Origin: Cervus elaphus
Lineage: Eukaryota; Chordata; Mammalia; Artiodactyla; Cervidae
Length of the DNA stretch: 64,000 nt
Assembly: GCF_910594005.1 (NCBI RefSeq)
Contig: NC_057819.1
Location: 122,423,669 to 122,487,668 of the forward strand
Direction: 5' to 3'
Positions 34,442-45,571 of this stretch are shown one piece after another. Each line of letters opens with the position of its first letter. The first letter of the stretch is position 1. Position numbers and translations under genes: made by a program. The notes below the pieces were generated by a model that saw only the letters and a program-made list of their open reading frames with translations, was not told the origin of the DNA and searched no databases.

Positions 34442-34629
34442 AAAAATATGTTTATATATTCGGCTGTTCCAGGTTTTAGTTGTTGCATGCAGGATCTTCA
34501 GTCTTCATTGTGGCATGAGAGATTTTTAGTCGCAGCATGTGGGATCTAGTTCCCTGATCAGGTATCGAAGCTGTGCTCCCTGCATCGGGAGTTGTGGAGT
34601 CTTAGCCACTGGACCACCAGGGAAGTCAC
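34442..34629 (-). mobile_element. CHR-type tRNA-derived SINE, antisense
   Basis: 'agcatgtgggatctagttcc' through 'tagccactggaccaccaggg' is the reverse complement of the tRNA-like head of a CHR SINE. On the right, tggaagtaggaacttt (34630-34645) is a mutated copy of the target sequence on the left, consistent with an older insertion at the same site as the L1. Confidence 0.8.
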
Positions 34630-35531
34630 TGGAAGTAGGAACTTTATAGATGTAATTAGTTAAGATGAGGTCACATGGGAGCAGGGTAGGTCTAGCCCAA
34701 TAGGGCTGGTGTCTTTGGAAAAGAACCTGTGAAGAGAGATCCAGGAGGAAGGCGATGTGATGATGGAGGCAGAGAGTGGAGTGATGTGTCAGTGGGCTGA
34801 GGGACACCAAGGATAGCGCCACTAGATACCTGAAGCTGGAAAGGGTGGGTCAGGATTCTATCCAGGTCTTTGGAGGGAGCAAAGCCCTGCAGACACCTTG
34901 ATTTGGGCTTGTGACCTCCAGAACTGTTGTCTCAAGACCCCTGGTTTGTGGTCACTGTGCGGCCCCGGGACAGACACACGGTCCGTCAGCACTGGCTACA
35001 GTGTGGATGCAGCAGGCTGGCTGAAGGGTCACTTGCCTTGCAGGGTGGGCAGAGGGCATTCTGGGTGGAAGAGGGGGTCTGGTCTGACCGGCAGGATGGT
35101 GGGCAGGTCAGGGGAGACAGATGGGGAGAATGTTGGGTCTGGCCTGACCTGTGGGAAGATCGGACAGGGAGCTGGGTAGAGAGTGATCAGCGTGTCCCTT
35201 CTCCCCTTCCATGAGCATCTACTGAACTCCTGGACATGGGGCAGAGATAAGGGGCCGAGCTTCAGAGCCCAAGTGGACAAAGTTGCAGACCCTAGTGGGG
35301 TGGTGGGCCCACCAGGAGTGACAAGGTCCTTCCCAGGATGCTGAGGGCCCACCGCTGGCCTCCATCATTCTGGGGGCTGCATGATGTGCAGGGGCAGGGG
35401 AGTACCATCCCTCTCTGGGCCCAGCACCCCAGAAGCCTTATCTGGGGCTCAGGTGAGGGAATCAGAGGTTCTGGGATATTGGGCGGTTGAAGTGGTAGGA
35501 GCTGGCCCCACCATAGGAATCAAGGGCCACC

Positions 35532-35692
35532 CTTAGGGTTAGTGCCCAGGGTCGGGGTTAGGGTGGGGTTTATTGCAGGGACAGGGTTATGGTTGGGTGG
35601 GTCAGAGTTAGGGGGTAGGATTAGTGTTGGTGAAGTCACAGAGTTAGGGTCAAGGTCAGGGCTCCGGTTAGGGTTAGTGTGGGGGTAATTGG
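35532..35692 (+). repeat. Degenerate telomere-like (TTAGGG-rich) array
   Basis: At least five exact TTAGGG hexamers are interspersed with variants such as GTTATGGTT, GATTAGTG and GGTCAAGG over about 160 bp. The unit is irregular, so this is a decayed minisatellite and not a clean telomeric tract. Confidence 0.7.
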
Positions 35693-35904
35693 AGGGAGAG
35701 GGTCATGGTGGGGTTGGTCAGGTTTCAGAACATGGATGGTGAGGTGCAGAGCTCATATTTGTTGTTAGGATTTATTTTTATTCAAAAGTGTGTATCCTCT
35801 CGGCCCTTTTGGTTTATACACACACACCCCAGAGCCCCTTCACTTGGGCTGACCCAGCACCCATGTAGTTCATATTGTTGTTTCTGGTTCTTAAATCCAT
35901 GAGG

Positions 35905-36000
35905 AATGGAAGGCATTATCTCTACTTTATGAGAAGAGCGAACAGAGTCCCAGAAAACTGTACCAAGAGGAGCGGGCCTGAGGTTTGAAGCTGAACTGCC
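35905..36000 (-). repeat. MIR SINE remnant
   Basis: 'tatctctactttatgagaag' followed by an 'acagagtcccagaaaact' word is a diverged reverse MIR core. Confidence 0.45.
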
Positions 36001-36789
36001 CTTTGAAGCTGGACTGGGGGCAGTAGTGAGGCTGCCCAGGGCCTATGGGATATCAGTTAAAGGTCATGCGGATCCTCTATGGCTTCTCCAGGCAGGTAGG
36101 CAGGGCTATTTTCACGTGGTTTCTGTGCACTGATAGGATCACATCTTCCATTTTCCAGGAGGCTTGAATTATTGATCTGCCTGATGTTTAATAACCTGGA
36201 CCTCCCTCAAAGAGCTGCCTCTTAAAGCAGAGCTTTTCTTACTATTAACTGTGTTGAGAGGTCTGGTAGGAACAGCTTGGGGACTGGCCCTGTGCAGCTA
36301 GAATGCCATCAGGGTGGAGAAAACACAGATGGGGAGGAGAGGCTGGACCAAAGACTATGTCCCCCTCTCTGCTGCCACCACTGTCTCTGTGCCCATTACT
36401 TCCTGGAGCTCCGCGGTGCCACTGGCCAGGCTGAACATGGGTGTCTCCGTTTGTTGGGACAAGTGGTCCTCTTCAGCTCCAGTAGACCTTCAGATGCTGA
36501 GGAAGAGGGTCTCGAAGTATGGGATGGGGGCCTTGGCATAATGGTTTGCTCGTTGCCTCTGTGAGGTGTTTTTTTTTGTTTGTTTTTTTTTAACTCATAA
36601 TTGAACACACAAACACCAAAGCACACAGGTTATGAGTGCAAACATGAATTCTCATAAGTCAAGCACACAGTGCAACAGCGCCCAGAACAAGGGTGCTGGC
36701 CAGAAAGGCCATCCGCCACCCTGAGCCCGCTCCCCCCGGGCACGCAGAGCTCACTGCTTGCCCGCCTCTCCCGGAGCCCCCTCGCAGTG

Positions 36790-37500
36790 TCTGCGTGTTT
36801 CACTGTCGGAGGACCCACGCGTGAAGACGCAACTCTAGTGGTCTAGGACGTTTACTCCGCTCCACGCCCACGTGCAGCCTGGGCCCCTTCCTTCCCAGGT
36901 ACAGCTCCCTGTAGGCCCCACCACGACCCGTCAGAGCCGCCAACAGCTTCGGGGCTACGAGACCGGCGGGATCGCGGAACCCGGCCACCTGCCATCCCCC
37001 TATAGTCCGGAGCCTTCCTCGCTCTGGTGTACCTGCGCACGGGCGGGGAGCGAAGAACCCGGAACCAGATGTCAGGCTCGCGTTTCCGGCCGGCGGAACC
37101 CGAGCGCTGTACCGAGAGCGCTCGGATGGCGGCCGACAGACTCCGGTTACCATGGCAACGCGGAGGGACAAGAGGCTGCTCGGGGCCAGCGTTCCGGGTG
37201 AGGCGCGGGCGCAGGGGCTACGCGGCGGGGCGTCGAGGGGCCTCAGGGGCCCGCCACACGAGAAGGTGTGGCCCTTTGGGTCGCTTTTCACGGGCGTCGT
37301 CGCTTTTCTTGGAAAAACTCGAGACGTCCAAGTCCTGCCAGACGCCGCGCACTCCCTTGGGGCCACCCTGCAGGGCTGTGTGCGCGAGAGCGGTGCCGGG
37401 CCCGTGGAGCCCGGTACGCAGAGCCTGGACTCTTCTCTGCAGCGCCCGTGTCGCAGACGGGGTGGGAAGGCTGGGGCGTTCGCTGGCGCCACGCTTTGAG
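36790..37500 (+). promoter_or_regulatory. CCDC57: CpG island promoter of CCDC57
   Basis: About 0.7 kb dense in CpG, following AT-richer sequence. It contains an RFX-type X-box at 37146-37159 and a potential first exon ending at a GTGAGG donor at 37198. The next recognisable gene on the + strand is CCDC57, whose first coding exon is 13.5 kb downstream, so a distant non-coding first exon fits. The assignment to CCDC57 is inferred from position; the transcription start is not determined. Confidence 0.7.
37146..37159. promoter_or_regulatory. RFX X-box (near-perfect palindrome)
   Basis: gttaccatggcaac differs at one base from the symmetric X-box gttgccatggcaac. RFX factors use this site to drive genes for cilia and centrioles. 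CCDC57 is a centrosomal/centriolar-satellite protein, so the site makes functional sense here. Confidence 0.75.
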
Positions 37501-37639
37501 TTTTCTGCGTTGTTATTCGACCCCTTCAGGAACCTGAAGAGGTGGGCGCTGCAGAGATGGGAGAGTTTACCGGTTCCACAGCCAGTGAGGACAGGTTCAG
37601 ACCCAGACAGCCTGGTCCAGAGTAACTAAAGAAAAAAAA

Positions 37640-38422
37640 TTATTTGAGATTTACAAAAGAGTTGCAAAAGAAGTATAAAGATTGCCTCGGTACTTTTACC
37701 GAGGTGCCCCCAAATGTTAATCTCTTATGTTACCATAGTTCTTTTTAGCAAACTGAGGAAACTTAACTCATACAAAAATATGATCTAATGTACAGGATTT
37801 ATTCAGACTCAGCAATTATCCCACGGATGACTTTTCTCTTTTACAAGATCCAATCCAGGACCGTTCGTGTTTTCTTTCTTATTCTTTAATCTGGAGCTCT
37901 TCCTCAGTCATTCCTTGACTTTTATGAGTCAGTTATTTTGTAGAATGCCCCTCAGTTTGGGTTTATCTGATGTTCCCTTACGATTACTTTTAAGTTAGGC
38001 ATTTTTGGTAAGAAAAACCTTACCTGTGAAATTGTGTTTTTTTCTGCATCTTATCAGGAGTCGTATAATGTCGATTTGTCCCATTACTGCTGACACTAAC
38101 TTTAGTCGTTTTTGTTAGGAGATAATCTATAAGGTGTTTCCATCACTGAGTTACCATTTTTCCCATGGGGAGTTAGTTAGTTTGAAAGTGTGTGAATATA
38201 TTGTTTATAACCATACTGCCAATCACTAATTTTATCATCCAGAAGTGAGCATTTTCTGAAACAATTGTAAGGGTTGCTTTTGCCACAGAGTGATTTTTTC
38301 ATTTCCATTATTTTTACTTTTTAAGTTGTAATTCTACTGTAAGGAAGAACCTTCCATATTTTAATTTATTCAGTTATTTATCTTGGCATAGACATTTTAA
38401 TTCTATTTCATAGGTTATAGAC
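37640..38422 (-). mobile_element. Ancient L1 3' region, antisense (left part)
   Basis: AT-rich sequence with 'gttattttgtagaatgcccc' and 'tttatctgatgttcccttac' matches the pattern of old mammalian L1 3' regions in reverse. It continues after the SINE at 38431 and shows heavy decay. Confidence 0.6.
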
Positions 38423-38430
38423 CATTACTA

Positions 38431-38653
38431 AGGGCTTCCAAGGTGACTCAGTGGTAAAGAATCTGTCTGCCAATGCATGAGACATGAGAGATGGGGGTTC
38501 AATCCCTGGGTCAGGAAGATCCCCTGGGGCAGGAAATGGCAACCCACTCCAGTATTCTTGCCTGGAAAATTCCATGGACAGAGGACCCTGGCCGGCTACA
38601 GTCGATGGGGTTGCCAAGAATCACACAAGACTGAGCATGCACACACAGAAGTT
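38431..38653 (+). mobile_element. Bov-tA SINE, sense
   Basis: It runs from 'agggcttccaaggtgactca' (tRNA-Glu-like head with 'ggttcaatccctgggtcagg') to the BovB-type tail 'gactgagcatgcacacac'. It is bounded by the 8-bp repeat cattacta (38423-38430 and 38654-38661), the likely target-site duplication. Confidence 0.9.
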
Positions 38654-38661
38654 CATTACTA

Positions 38662-39115
38662 TCATTTATTTTGTTGCTCTGTTATGCAAATTTGGCCCAT
38701 TCAGGTTAGCTTCTGTGTCCTTTTTAGCCTATCCTCAACATTTTGAGCACTTCCTTATTATCTGGTACCATAGGATATTCTGGACTCAATCTTGTGCTTT
38801 CCTTGACCTAACCTCGAATCAGAAATTTCTCTAAGGAGTGTTAGTTCCTTTTAATTTAGAAGATTTTTTTTTTTTTAGAAACCAAGATCTTTGGAGGTAT
38901 GCTTATTGCTACTGGAGGGTTATTACTTTTTGGCTTTCTCAATGGGCAGCACTAGGAAACATTAATTTGTGTACCCCCTATACATCTGTATCTATTTCTA
39001 TATCCATACATCTGTGTATATATTAAAAACTGAGTTTATATTGGTACCTCCAATTTCAGTCTCACCACAGGGTTCTTTCTATTAATACATTCCTTTTTAC
39101 TCTCTAACTCTGGCT
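38662..39115 (-). mobile_element. Ancient L1 3' region, antisense (right part)
   Basis: This continues the element at 37640-38422 after the Bov-tA insertion, with 'gagcacttccttattatctg', 'agaaaccaagatcttt' and 'acctccaatttcagt' words typical of this L1 region. Confidence 0.6.
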
Positions 39116-39121
39116 CCCGTT

Positions 39122-39343
39122 GTCTCAGTCTGGTCTGGCCTTTGTCCCCGAGTCATGTCTGACTCTTTGCAACCCCAGGGACTGTAGCCCACCAGGATGC
39201 TCTGTCTGTGGAATTCTCTAGGCCAGAATACTAGAGTGGGTTGCCATTTCCTTCTCCAGGGGATCTTCTCCACCCAAGGATCGGACCTACATCTCCTGCA
39301 CTCGCAGGTGGATTCTTTACTGCTGAGCCATAGGGGAAGCCCT
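39122..39343 (-). mobile_element. Bov-tA SINE, antisense
   Basis: 'gagtcatgtctgactctttg' through 'gccatttccttctccagggg' and on to 'gattctttactgctgagcca' is a complete reverse-oriented Bov-tA. Confidence 0.9.
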
Positions 39344-39593
39344 ATTGTCCTCAGTATGTTCACCTTTTTGCTCAATCCTAGACTACGTATAGTTTCAGTA
39401 TTGCCAAGCTATATTTCTGTGAAAAACAAACCTACTTAAGTAGAGTATATTTGCATGTGCTAGTTTTTTATTTTTTCTTTTAATATATAGTCAGAATCTA
39501 TTTTACAAAGTCGCCTTAGTGTATTTATGTTATTTGTAATAAAGTTAGGTTTATTTGTTTCTGATTATATTTCACTTTGAGTCCTTATTGATT

Positions 39594-39755
39594 CCACCCC
39601 TACCCACCGCCCCCCCACCCCCACAACTGCCCCCCACCGCCCCCCCCCTCCCGTGCTGTGCAGTTTGTGGGATCTTAGTTCCCCAACCAGGGATTGAACC
39701 TGGGCCCTCGGTGAAAGCACAGAGTCCTAACTGCTGTACCACCAGAGAATTCCCA
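39594..39755 (-). mobile_element. CHR-type SINE head, antisense, with C-rich expansion
   Basis: A 55-bp C-rich tract is followed by 'gtgggatcttagttccccaa' and 'ccaccagagaattccc', a reverse CHR head. Exact 14-bp flanking repeats agtccttattgatt (39580-39593 and 39756-39769) show a retrotransposition event. Confidence 0.85.
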
Positions 39756-41274
39756 AGTCCTTATTGATTTTAAGTCTTGGTATCTGAAACATTTATGTGG
39801 TTCTAAAAGTATGAGCAGATTATCAGCTCTTAACTACAAGGCTGTTCAACTTATCTCCTATTTGATCATTTATTTGCTTTTTTGGGTGGGGTGGGGGAGG
39901 CATGGGAATTTGGCAGCTGTAAATTCGGAGTATAAAAAAGCGCTATATTCTCCTCACTTTAGCAATATCCCTCATCCCCAGCAAGTACCAGGATGGAATT
40001 AAGATCCATCTGCTGCTCTTCTCTCACCTCAGGTTTTACAAATGGTTGTGGGTACTATCTGGCAGTCAGTGAAAGACAGGAGTCATAGGCCTGTAATTTT
40101 CACCCTCTTGATGCCCTTAATGATCACCTGTACTGAGCTTTGTTCACTCGGGGGTTCCAGAGGGTGCCAGCCTTGAGTCCTCTGTCCCGAATACAGAAAT
40201 GAGCCACCTCTGGACTTTCTTTCAAATCCCGCAAATATGTTTCATAGATTTGGGTTTATTAAATATATTTACAGAGCACCAGTAAGACAACATTCTGTTT
40301 CTGACTTTGAGCCTTTACAAACGGCCTTTTGTTGTAACTTTTAGATTTTGCAACTGCTTAGGTTTTATTGAGGTCATGCAATGTATTTTCAGTTAAGTAC
40401 TTGTCAATATTTATTCCAAAACAGTTGCTCCAAGTTTTTAATCAGATGAACAAAAGTATTATTAGTTCCATTGTCATGTCTGCAATCGAGTAGCCTGTGA
40501 GTTCCTCTCTGACTTGGATGTGCTTTGCTCTGATGACTTGGTCATCTTGGCAAGGGCTGAGATTGGCAAGGACAGAATCATTCTCCCAGGCTCCTGCCCT
40601 ATACATCTGGCTTGCAATCCCAGCAGGCAGCATGCCAGAGAGGTGGGGCCCTGCCAGGGCAGAGCAGGACAGGGCAGGCCCCTCTGCAGAGCCCACTTGG
40701 CTTGGAAAGCTCTTTCTCTTCCATGGAGCTCCTTTTCATAATTCCTTAGGACTCATCCTTTGTCCCAAACTCTTTTAAGTATGATACCGGCTGTCAGGAG
40801 ATGCTTGGCCATGGGTCCTCCTCACAGCCCTTTCTCTGTTGTTATCCGTGAAGAGACACCTCCGAGTCTCTCACTACCTGGACATGCTGACTTCTGAGCC
40901 TTTTTCTTGCTGGCCCCTTTGATCTGACAAGGATGGTCCTGCATAGTCAGGGTCAACCGCTGCAGACCACTGCTAGGTTTTGGGTAAGAGAGTGAGTGAG
41001 TGCCCAAGTTCTTCCACACTATCTACTGTTTAGTCTGTGGCAGTGTCAATGCACCAGGGGTGCATTCCAGCTCACTCAGGACTGAGGTGTTCTTCCAGAT
41101 GGGACTTCTGCTGCTTCTGTCTGCAGCCTGCAAATTTTCCATGTTTGGGAAACCAAGGCTTTCATGAAGAGTAATTTCCATCTTCCTAAGACCCAGGGGT
41201 TTCCAAGTGCCTTTTAGAACTGACAGATTAATCCTCTTTAGATTAAAAAAAAAAAAAAGTTTAGAAAGTTCAGC

Positions 41275-41325
41275 ATTTTACAGATGAGAACATCCGAGTG
41301 ATGAGACAACCTAGCCTAGCCCCGC
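41275..41325 (-). repeat. MIR SINE remnant
   Basis: 'cattttacagatgagaacat' is the reversed MIR core, beside a 14-A run. Confidence 0.45.
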
Positions 41326-41729
41326 TGAGCCCACTGGTTCTCTTCGAAGACCGTGAGTGCTACGAGCCAAGCTGAGTTGACAGTGGACTTCCCACCTACC
41401 ACCTTCCGCTTTCGCCAGTTTTGTTTGGCCCCTCCCAGAAACTGGGTGCTTGCTGTGGATGCCTGCTGGCTGACAGACAGACTGGGTCTTGATTTGGAAT
41501 CTGGTGTTTAATAAAAGCTGTTAATCTCAGCCTCAGGGCTTTTAGGATTTATAACGGAAGCAGGGCAGGCTGTCTGTGTTGGAGTGGGAAGGAAAGGAGC
41601 ACGAGTGCCGGGCATGTCGGGGTGCAGTGGAACATACACAGTAGAAGCTGGTTCCTTTCTGGGGATCAGCTGGAGGTCCAGAGGGAGCTGTAGTGGGCAA
41701 GGTGGGCTAGCCCCCATCCTAGGGGTCTT

Positions 41730-42077
41730 TTTTAAAAGATAATTTTATTTATTTTTTGGCTGTGCTGGGTTTTCACTGCTGCTCGGGCTTTTCTCTGGTT
41801 GCAGAGAGCCGGGGCCACTCTCTAGTTGCAGTGTGCAAGCTCCTCATCGCAGTGGCTTCTCTTGTTGTGGAGGATGGGCTCTAGGACACACTGGCTTCAT
41901 CAATTGCGGCACGTGGACTCAGCTGTTGTGACTCGCTGGCTCTAGAGCAGACTCAGTAGTTGTGGCACACAGGCTTAGTTGCTCTGAGGCATGTGGGATC
42001 TTTCCGGATCAGGGATCGTATCTGTGTCTCTTGCTTTGGCAGGCAGATTCTTTACCACTGAGCCACCAGGGACACCC
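41730..42077 (-). mobile_element. CHR-type SINE, near full length, antisense
   Basis: 'tttggctgtgctgggttttc' through repeated 'tctagttgcagtg' and 'cagtagttgtggcacac' modules to 'ccactgagccaccaggga'. The flanks cctaggggtctt (41718-41729) and cctagatgtctt (42078-42089) are a slightly decayed target-site duplication. Confidence 0.88.
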
Positions 42078-42904
42078 CCTAGATGTCTTCATATACTGTG
42101 CCAAACAGGTTGAACTTTTTTTTTTCAACAAGGCCATGTGCCATGGGCACAGTATCACATGATCAGATTTCTATACTAGAAGCATAATTCCCAGGGGTGG
42201 CTGTGCTATTGGTACATTTAAGAGGCAAGCCTATGGGAGTCCTCAGAAGAGGGACCCCCGTTGACTTCACAGACCTCAGCCTGCTGTCTCCATAAAGAAC
42301 CATAGTGATGACTCACGGGCACTTCATCAACGATCACAGTAGCATCGGCATCATTTAAAGTTGTATATTTGCTTAAAAACTGATTCTTTGCCTGTGATTG
42401 TGCACAGGTATGTGGGTGGCCCTTGAATGCATGATTTCTGTTGACAAGTGAGTTCTGTGCCAGACCCCAGAACTCACGAGGCCACCCACCAGCCCGCAGT
42501 CACACAGCCCCACCATAGGCAGTCGGGTTTGTGCACATGTTGGGGTTTGCAAGGGGCCAGCCATTAGACGTCCAATTAGTGTGGGTGAACCTGAAATTTT
42601 GGAGGTCACCGAGTCGCCTTGTTATCTCACACTGGACTTTGCCTGAACTTGGTGGCCAGCCTGACCTGCCGGAACGCTGGTTTCCCAGTGGTCCTGGGTA
42701 CCCTGCACCAGGGCAGGGGCCACAGCTGAGCAGGATGTGAGCCTCCTGAAGGCTTAGCGGAGCCACTTCCTGCCATTTCCTCTGGGCGGGGCCTCCAGCC
42801 ACTCCCAGAAGTTACCTGCTCCTCTCTGTGTTCCTGTGCCTCTCTGTCTTGTCCCAGCAAGGATGACAACTCGTTGGGGTGGGGACCTGGCCCCTGTGTC
42901 TCCA

Positions 42905-42966
42905 GCAGGTGAAACAGCACCTGAGAAGTAGTGAACACTGAATAAGTACTTGTTGAATAAATGAAT
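42905..42966 (+). repeat. L2/MIR-type LINE 3' end remnant
   Basis: 'gtacttgttgaataaatgaa' is the characteristic 3' end of L2-type elements. Confidence 0.5.
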
Positions 42967-43606
42967 GGATTTAAGAAAGTTTGCTATGTCTGTGAGAATT
43001 TTACATTACTTAATGTCATGTTTCTCTGGCTATAATGATATACATCCTGCATGGAATAGAAGCAAGCATTTGTTCTCTCCTTCAGTGTGCCAGGAATTGG
43101 GGTACAGAACAGGGTACCTGGGACATTCAGCAGGACATACTTGGGGAATCCCCTCAGCTGTCTGGATGGGGGAAATACTTGGCACCTGACTGAACTTGAA
43201 GCCAGTAACTCCAGTTTTTTACTGAATTCAAAACTTGTTAAAGTGAATGTCGGTTTTCCTGTAGTTCATTGATACCTCCAGTAATACATGTAAAGCTCAA
43301 GTTATTGTCAATCTAGAGTGACCGGAGCTGAAGGGTGAGGGCTGGCGATCCAAGTGTGGGGGACTAGGGTATGTTGGAGTGGGGGAAACCGTGGACAGGG
43401 TCTCAGAGGTGGGCCAGGCACCTCAGTGGATACAGGGCTGTCCTCTGTGGTGGAGCGCACAGGGCTGTGGGCACTTTAAGGAAGCCGAGCCTTTGGAGCA
43501 GGAGGAAGAAGGGTTTGGAAGGGCCCGGGGGAGCAGAGATACCTGCCTTCCCCCAGTTCCTCTGCTCTAGCCCCAGAGCCCCAGTTTATGATTGTCCTGG
43601 GATAAT

Positions 43607-43700
43607 TTTTTTCCATTTAGTTATTTAGTACATACTTTTGAGTGCCTCCTGTGTGCTGGAGTTCCAAGTATGGGATACCATGTGGAGCATGTAGGAAAGA
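43607..43700 (-). repeat. L2-type remnant, antisense
   Basis: 'tttgagtgcctcctgtgtgc' resembles the reversed L2 3' end. It is strongly diverged. Confidence 0.4.
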
Positions 43701-44025
43701 ATGACACATAAGCAGTAAACACCATCTCCTGATAAGTGCCAAGCGGAGACTTTGAATGTGAATAGGGCTACATCCTTGCACCAGGTTTGGTTGAAGATGC
43801 GGGAGGATTTCCTGGAGTGACACTTGAGTTGGTCTCAGGGACAGGAAGGAGCCTACATGCCGGTTTCCAGGCAGGGGGTAGCTGACTGACAAGGACCATT
43901 AGGCACCCCCCAGCCCTGAATGTGGTGATCCAGGTGTTGTAAGCGGACTCAGGAACAGGAAGCCCTTGTGTGTGTGGTGGGGAGGGAAGGCTTTTTTTTT
44001 CCTAACCCATCCCTTTGGTGGCCAT

Positions 44026-44066
44026 AAAAGGGCAAGTATGGGAAAAAAAAAAAAAGGGCAAGTATG
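44026..44066 (+). repeat. 15-bp duplication flanking a bare poly-A
   Basis: aaaagggcaagtatg (44026-44040) is repeated exactly at 44052-44066, with only GG and A residues between. It looks like a target-site duplication around a tail-only insertion, although a replication-slippage duplication is possible. Confidence 0.7.
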
Positions 44067-45168
44067 TAGCAGAGGAGCCAGTTCAGGGTCGAGTCATTGA
44101 GGCTCCAGGTGAGAGATGATGGTGGCTGAAGGGCGGCCTGGAGGATGAGAGCAGGAAATACAGGCTAGTTCCAGATGTTTAGCTTGGGCAGCTTGATGGA
44201 GGTGGGGTGCCAATGACAAGCTGAGGGCTGTGGGGGCAGGGGCATACAGAATCAAAGGTGGCAGGCCCAGGGGTTTCCATCAGGTGCCTGTGGGTAGAGT
44301 GAGACTGCCTAGCTGGAGAAGGCGTGGAGGCCGGAGCTCTCCTCTGCTCCAGAGCCCTGTGGGGAGGCCACCACGCTGTCGCTGGTTAGAACAGCGCTAT
44401 CAGGACTCTTGCTTCCAAGTTCATCCTCCGTCCTTCCCTGCTCTCACAGTCAGAAGGCCTGCTTCCTCCCTGATGCCACTCGTCAGGGGGTGCTTCCTCC
44501 GCCAAGCATTATCAGCATACACCTAGTGGACGTCTTACATTTTACTCAGTCTCCACACTAGCTGCCGGCCCCACGGGATGCCTGTGGCAAGTCCAGGTTG
44601 TCGTCTGTGCTTCTCCCGGCTGCTCTGAATCAGGGCAGGACCCCTCTCCTCAGGTTCAGTAATACTGAACAGCTAGAGCAGCTCACAGAACTCCGGGAAG
44701 TGTTCACTTACTAGATCACCAGTTTATTGTAAGTGGACACAACTCTGAGCGGCCAGATGGAAGAGGACGAGGTGGGCGGGAGGGGCTGGGAGCTCCCACC
44801 CCCTCTCTCGCAGCATACTGCCCTCCATGTCTCCACACCTTCACCAGCCTAGAAGCTCTCCAAATCTGGTGGTTCAGGGGTTTTTATGGGTGCTTTTGAA
44901 ACCATACATAATAATTAGTCAAGCCCATTCACCTGCCTTCACTGATCAAGGTAGTTTTAAGACTTGGATATCCTGCCAGCAACACGTAACCTAAACAATG
45001 TTTGCCTGAGTTGTTTTCCGGGACTTGGGGTCAGCTGTATCTAGTTTGAGCTGAGCCAGTTAAGACTGGATAGGATTGCTGACCCTCCAACAGGACAAGT
45101 AGGAATGTCTGCCTGGTGACCTTTTGACATCGGAGAGTCGAAAACCCCACCCTCAAAACGTGCAGAGG

Positions 45169-45340
45169 GGGGCTTCCCTGAGGGTCTGGTCCCTGGTCCA
45201 TGAAACTACTGAGCCCGCATGCTCTGGAGCCTGTGCACCACAACTCGAGAGAAGTCCACACCCCGCAATAAAATACCCTGCATGTCGCAACTAAAACCTC
45301 ATGCAGCCACATGAGTTAATGAATTTAAAATAAACTTATG
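45169..45340 (+). mobile_element. CHR-type SINE, sense, truncated
   Basis: 'ggcttccctgagggtctggt' begins the element, and CHR modules follow to an A-rich end. The flanks aaaacgtgcagagg (45155-45168) and aaaacatgcagagg (45341-45354) form a 14-bp target-site duplication with one mismatch. Confidence 0.85.
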
Positions 45341-45432
45341 AAAACATGCAGAGGCCTGTTATCCTAGTATGTAACTGGGATACTGTGGATAATAATAACT
45401 AGGATAACAGTGAAGATCGATTACCAATCTTC

Positions 45433-45571
45433 TTCTTTTTAATATTTACTTATTTGACTGCACTGAGTCTTAGTCATTGCTTGCAGAATCTAGTTCCCTG
45501 TCCAGGGATTGAACCTAGGCACCCTGCATTGGGAGCACAGAGTCTTAGCCACTGGACCACCAGGGAAGTCC
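45433..45571 (-). mobile_element. CHR-type SINE head, antisense
   Basis: 'gaatctagttccctgtccag' to 'cactggaccaccagggaagt' is the reversed tRNA-like head. Its T-rich left end corresponds to the A-tail. Confidence 0.85.

Larger units (their letters stand above)
34240..34950 (+). mobile_element. Ancient LTR-like element (MLT1-type), interrupted twice
   Basis: The non-inserted sequence ('gatggccccaaaaagatgtg', 'taattagttaagatgaggtc', 'gacctccagaactg') resembles LTRs of the ancient mammalian MaLR group. I place it there by pattern and not by alignment. It is split by an L1 3' end at 34326-34423 and a CHR SINE at 34442-34629. No internal viral genes are present. Confidence 0.55.
25556..36790. other. 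Divergent intergenic region between SLC16A3 and CCDC57
   Basis: About 11 kb without a recognisable gene. It contains MIR remnants, a BovB 3' end in each orientation, a CT/CG-alternating tract, a nested LTR-like element and a degenerate telomere-like array, listed separately. The remaining sequence is GC-rich, and its many open frames resemble no protein. Enhancers are possible but not visible as such. Confidence 0.65.

Noticed and set aside
34240..34950. Endogenous retrovirus with genes
   Set aside because: Only an LTR-like remnant is seen; no gag, pol or env-like coding sequence flanks it.
36800..37492. 230-codon - strand open frame in the CCDC57 island, suggesting a divergent gene
   Set aside because: Composition-driven and without recognisable domains, splice pattern or homology. 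A divergent non-coding transcript remains possible but unsupported.
38431..38653. Possible tRNA gene (tRNA-like promoter boxes)
   Set aside because: The tRNA-like sequence is the head of a Bov-tA SINE with a BovB-type tail and target duplication, not a functional tRNA gene. The same applies to the other SINEs.
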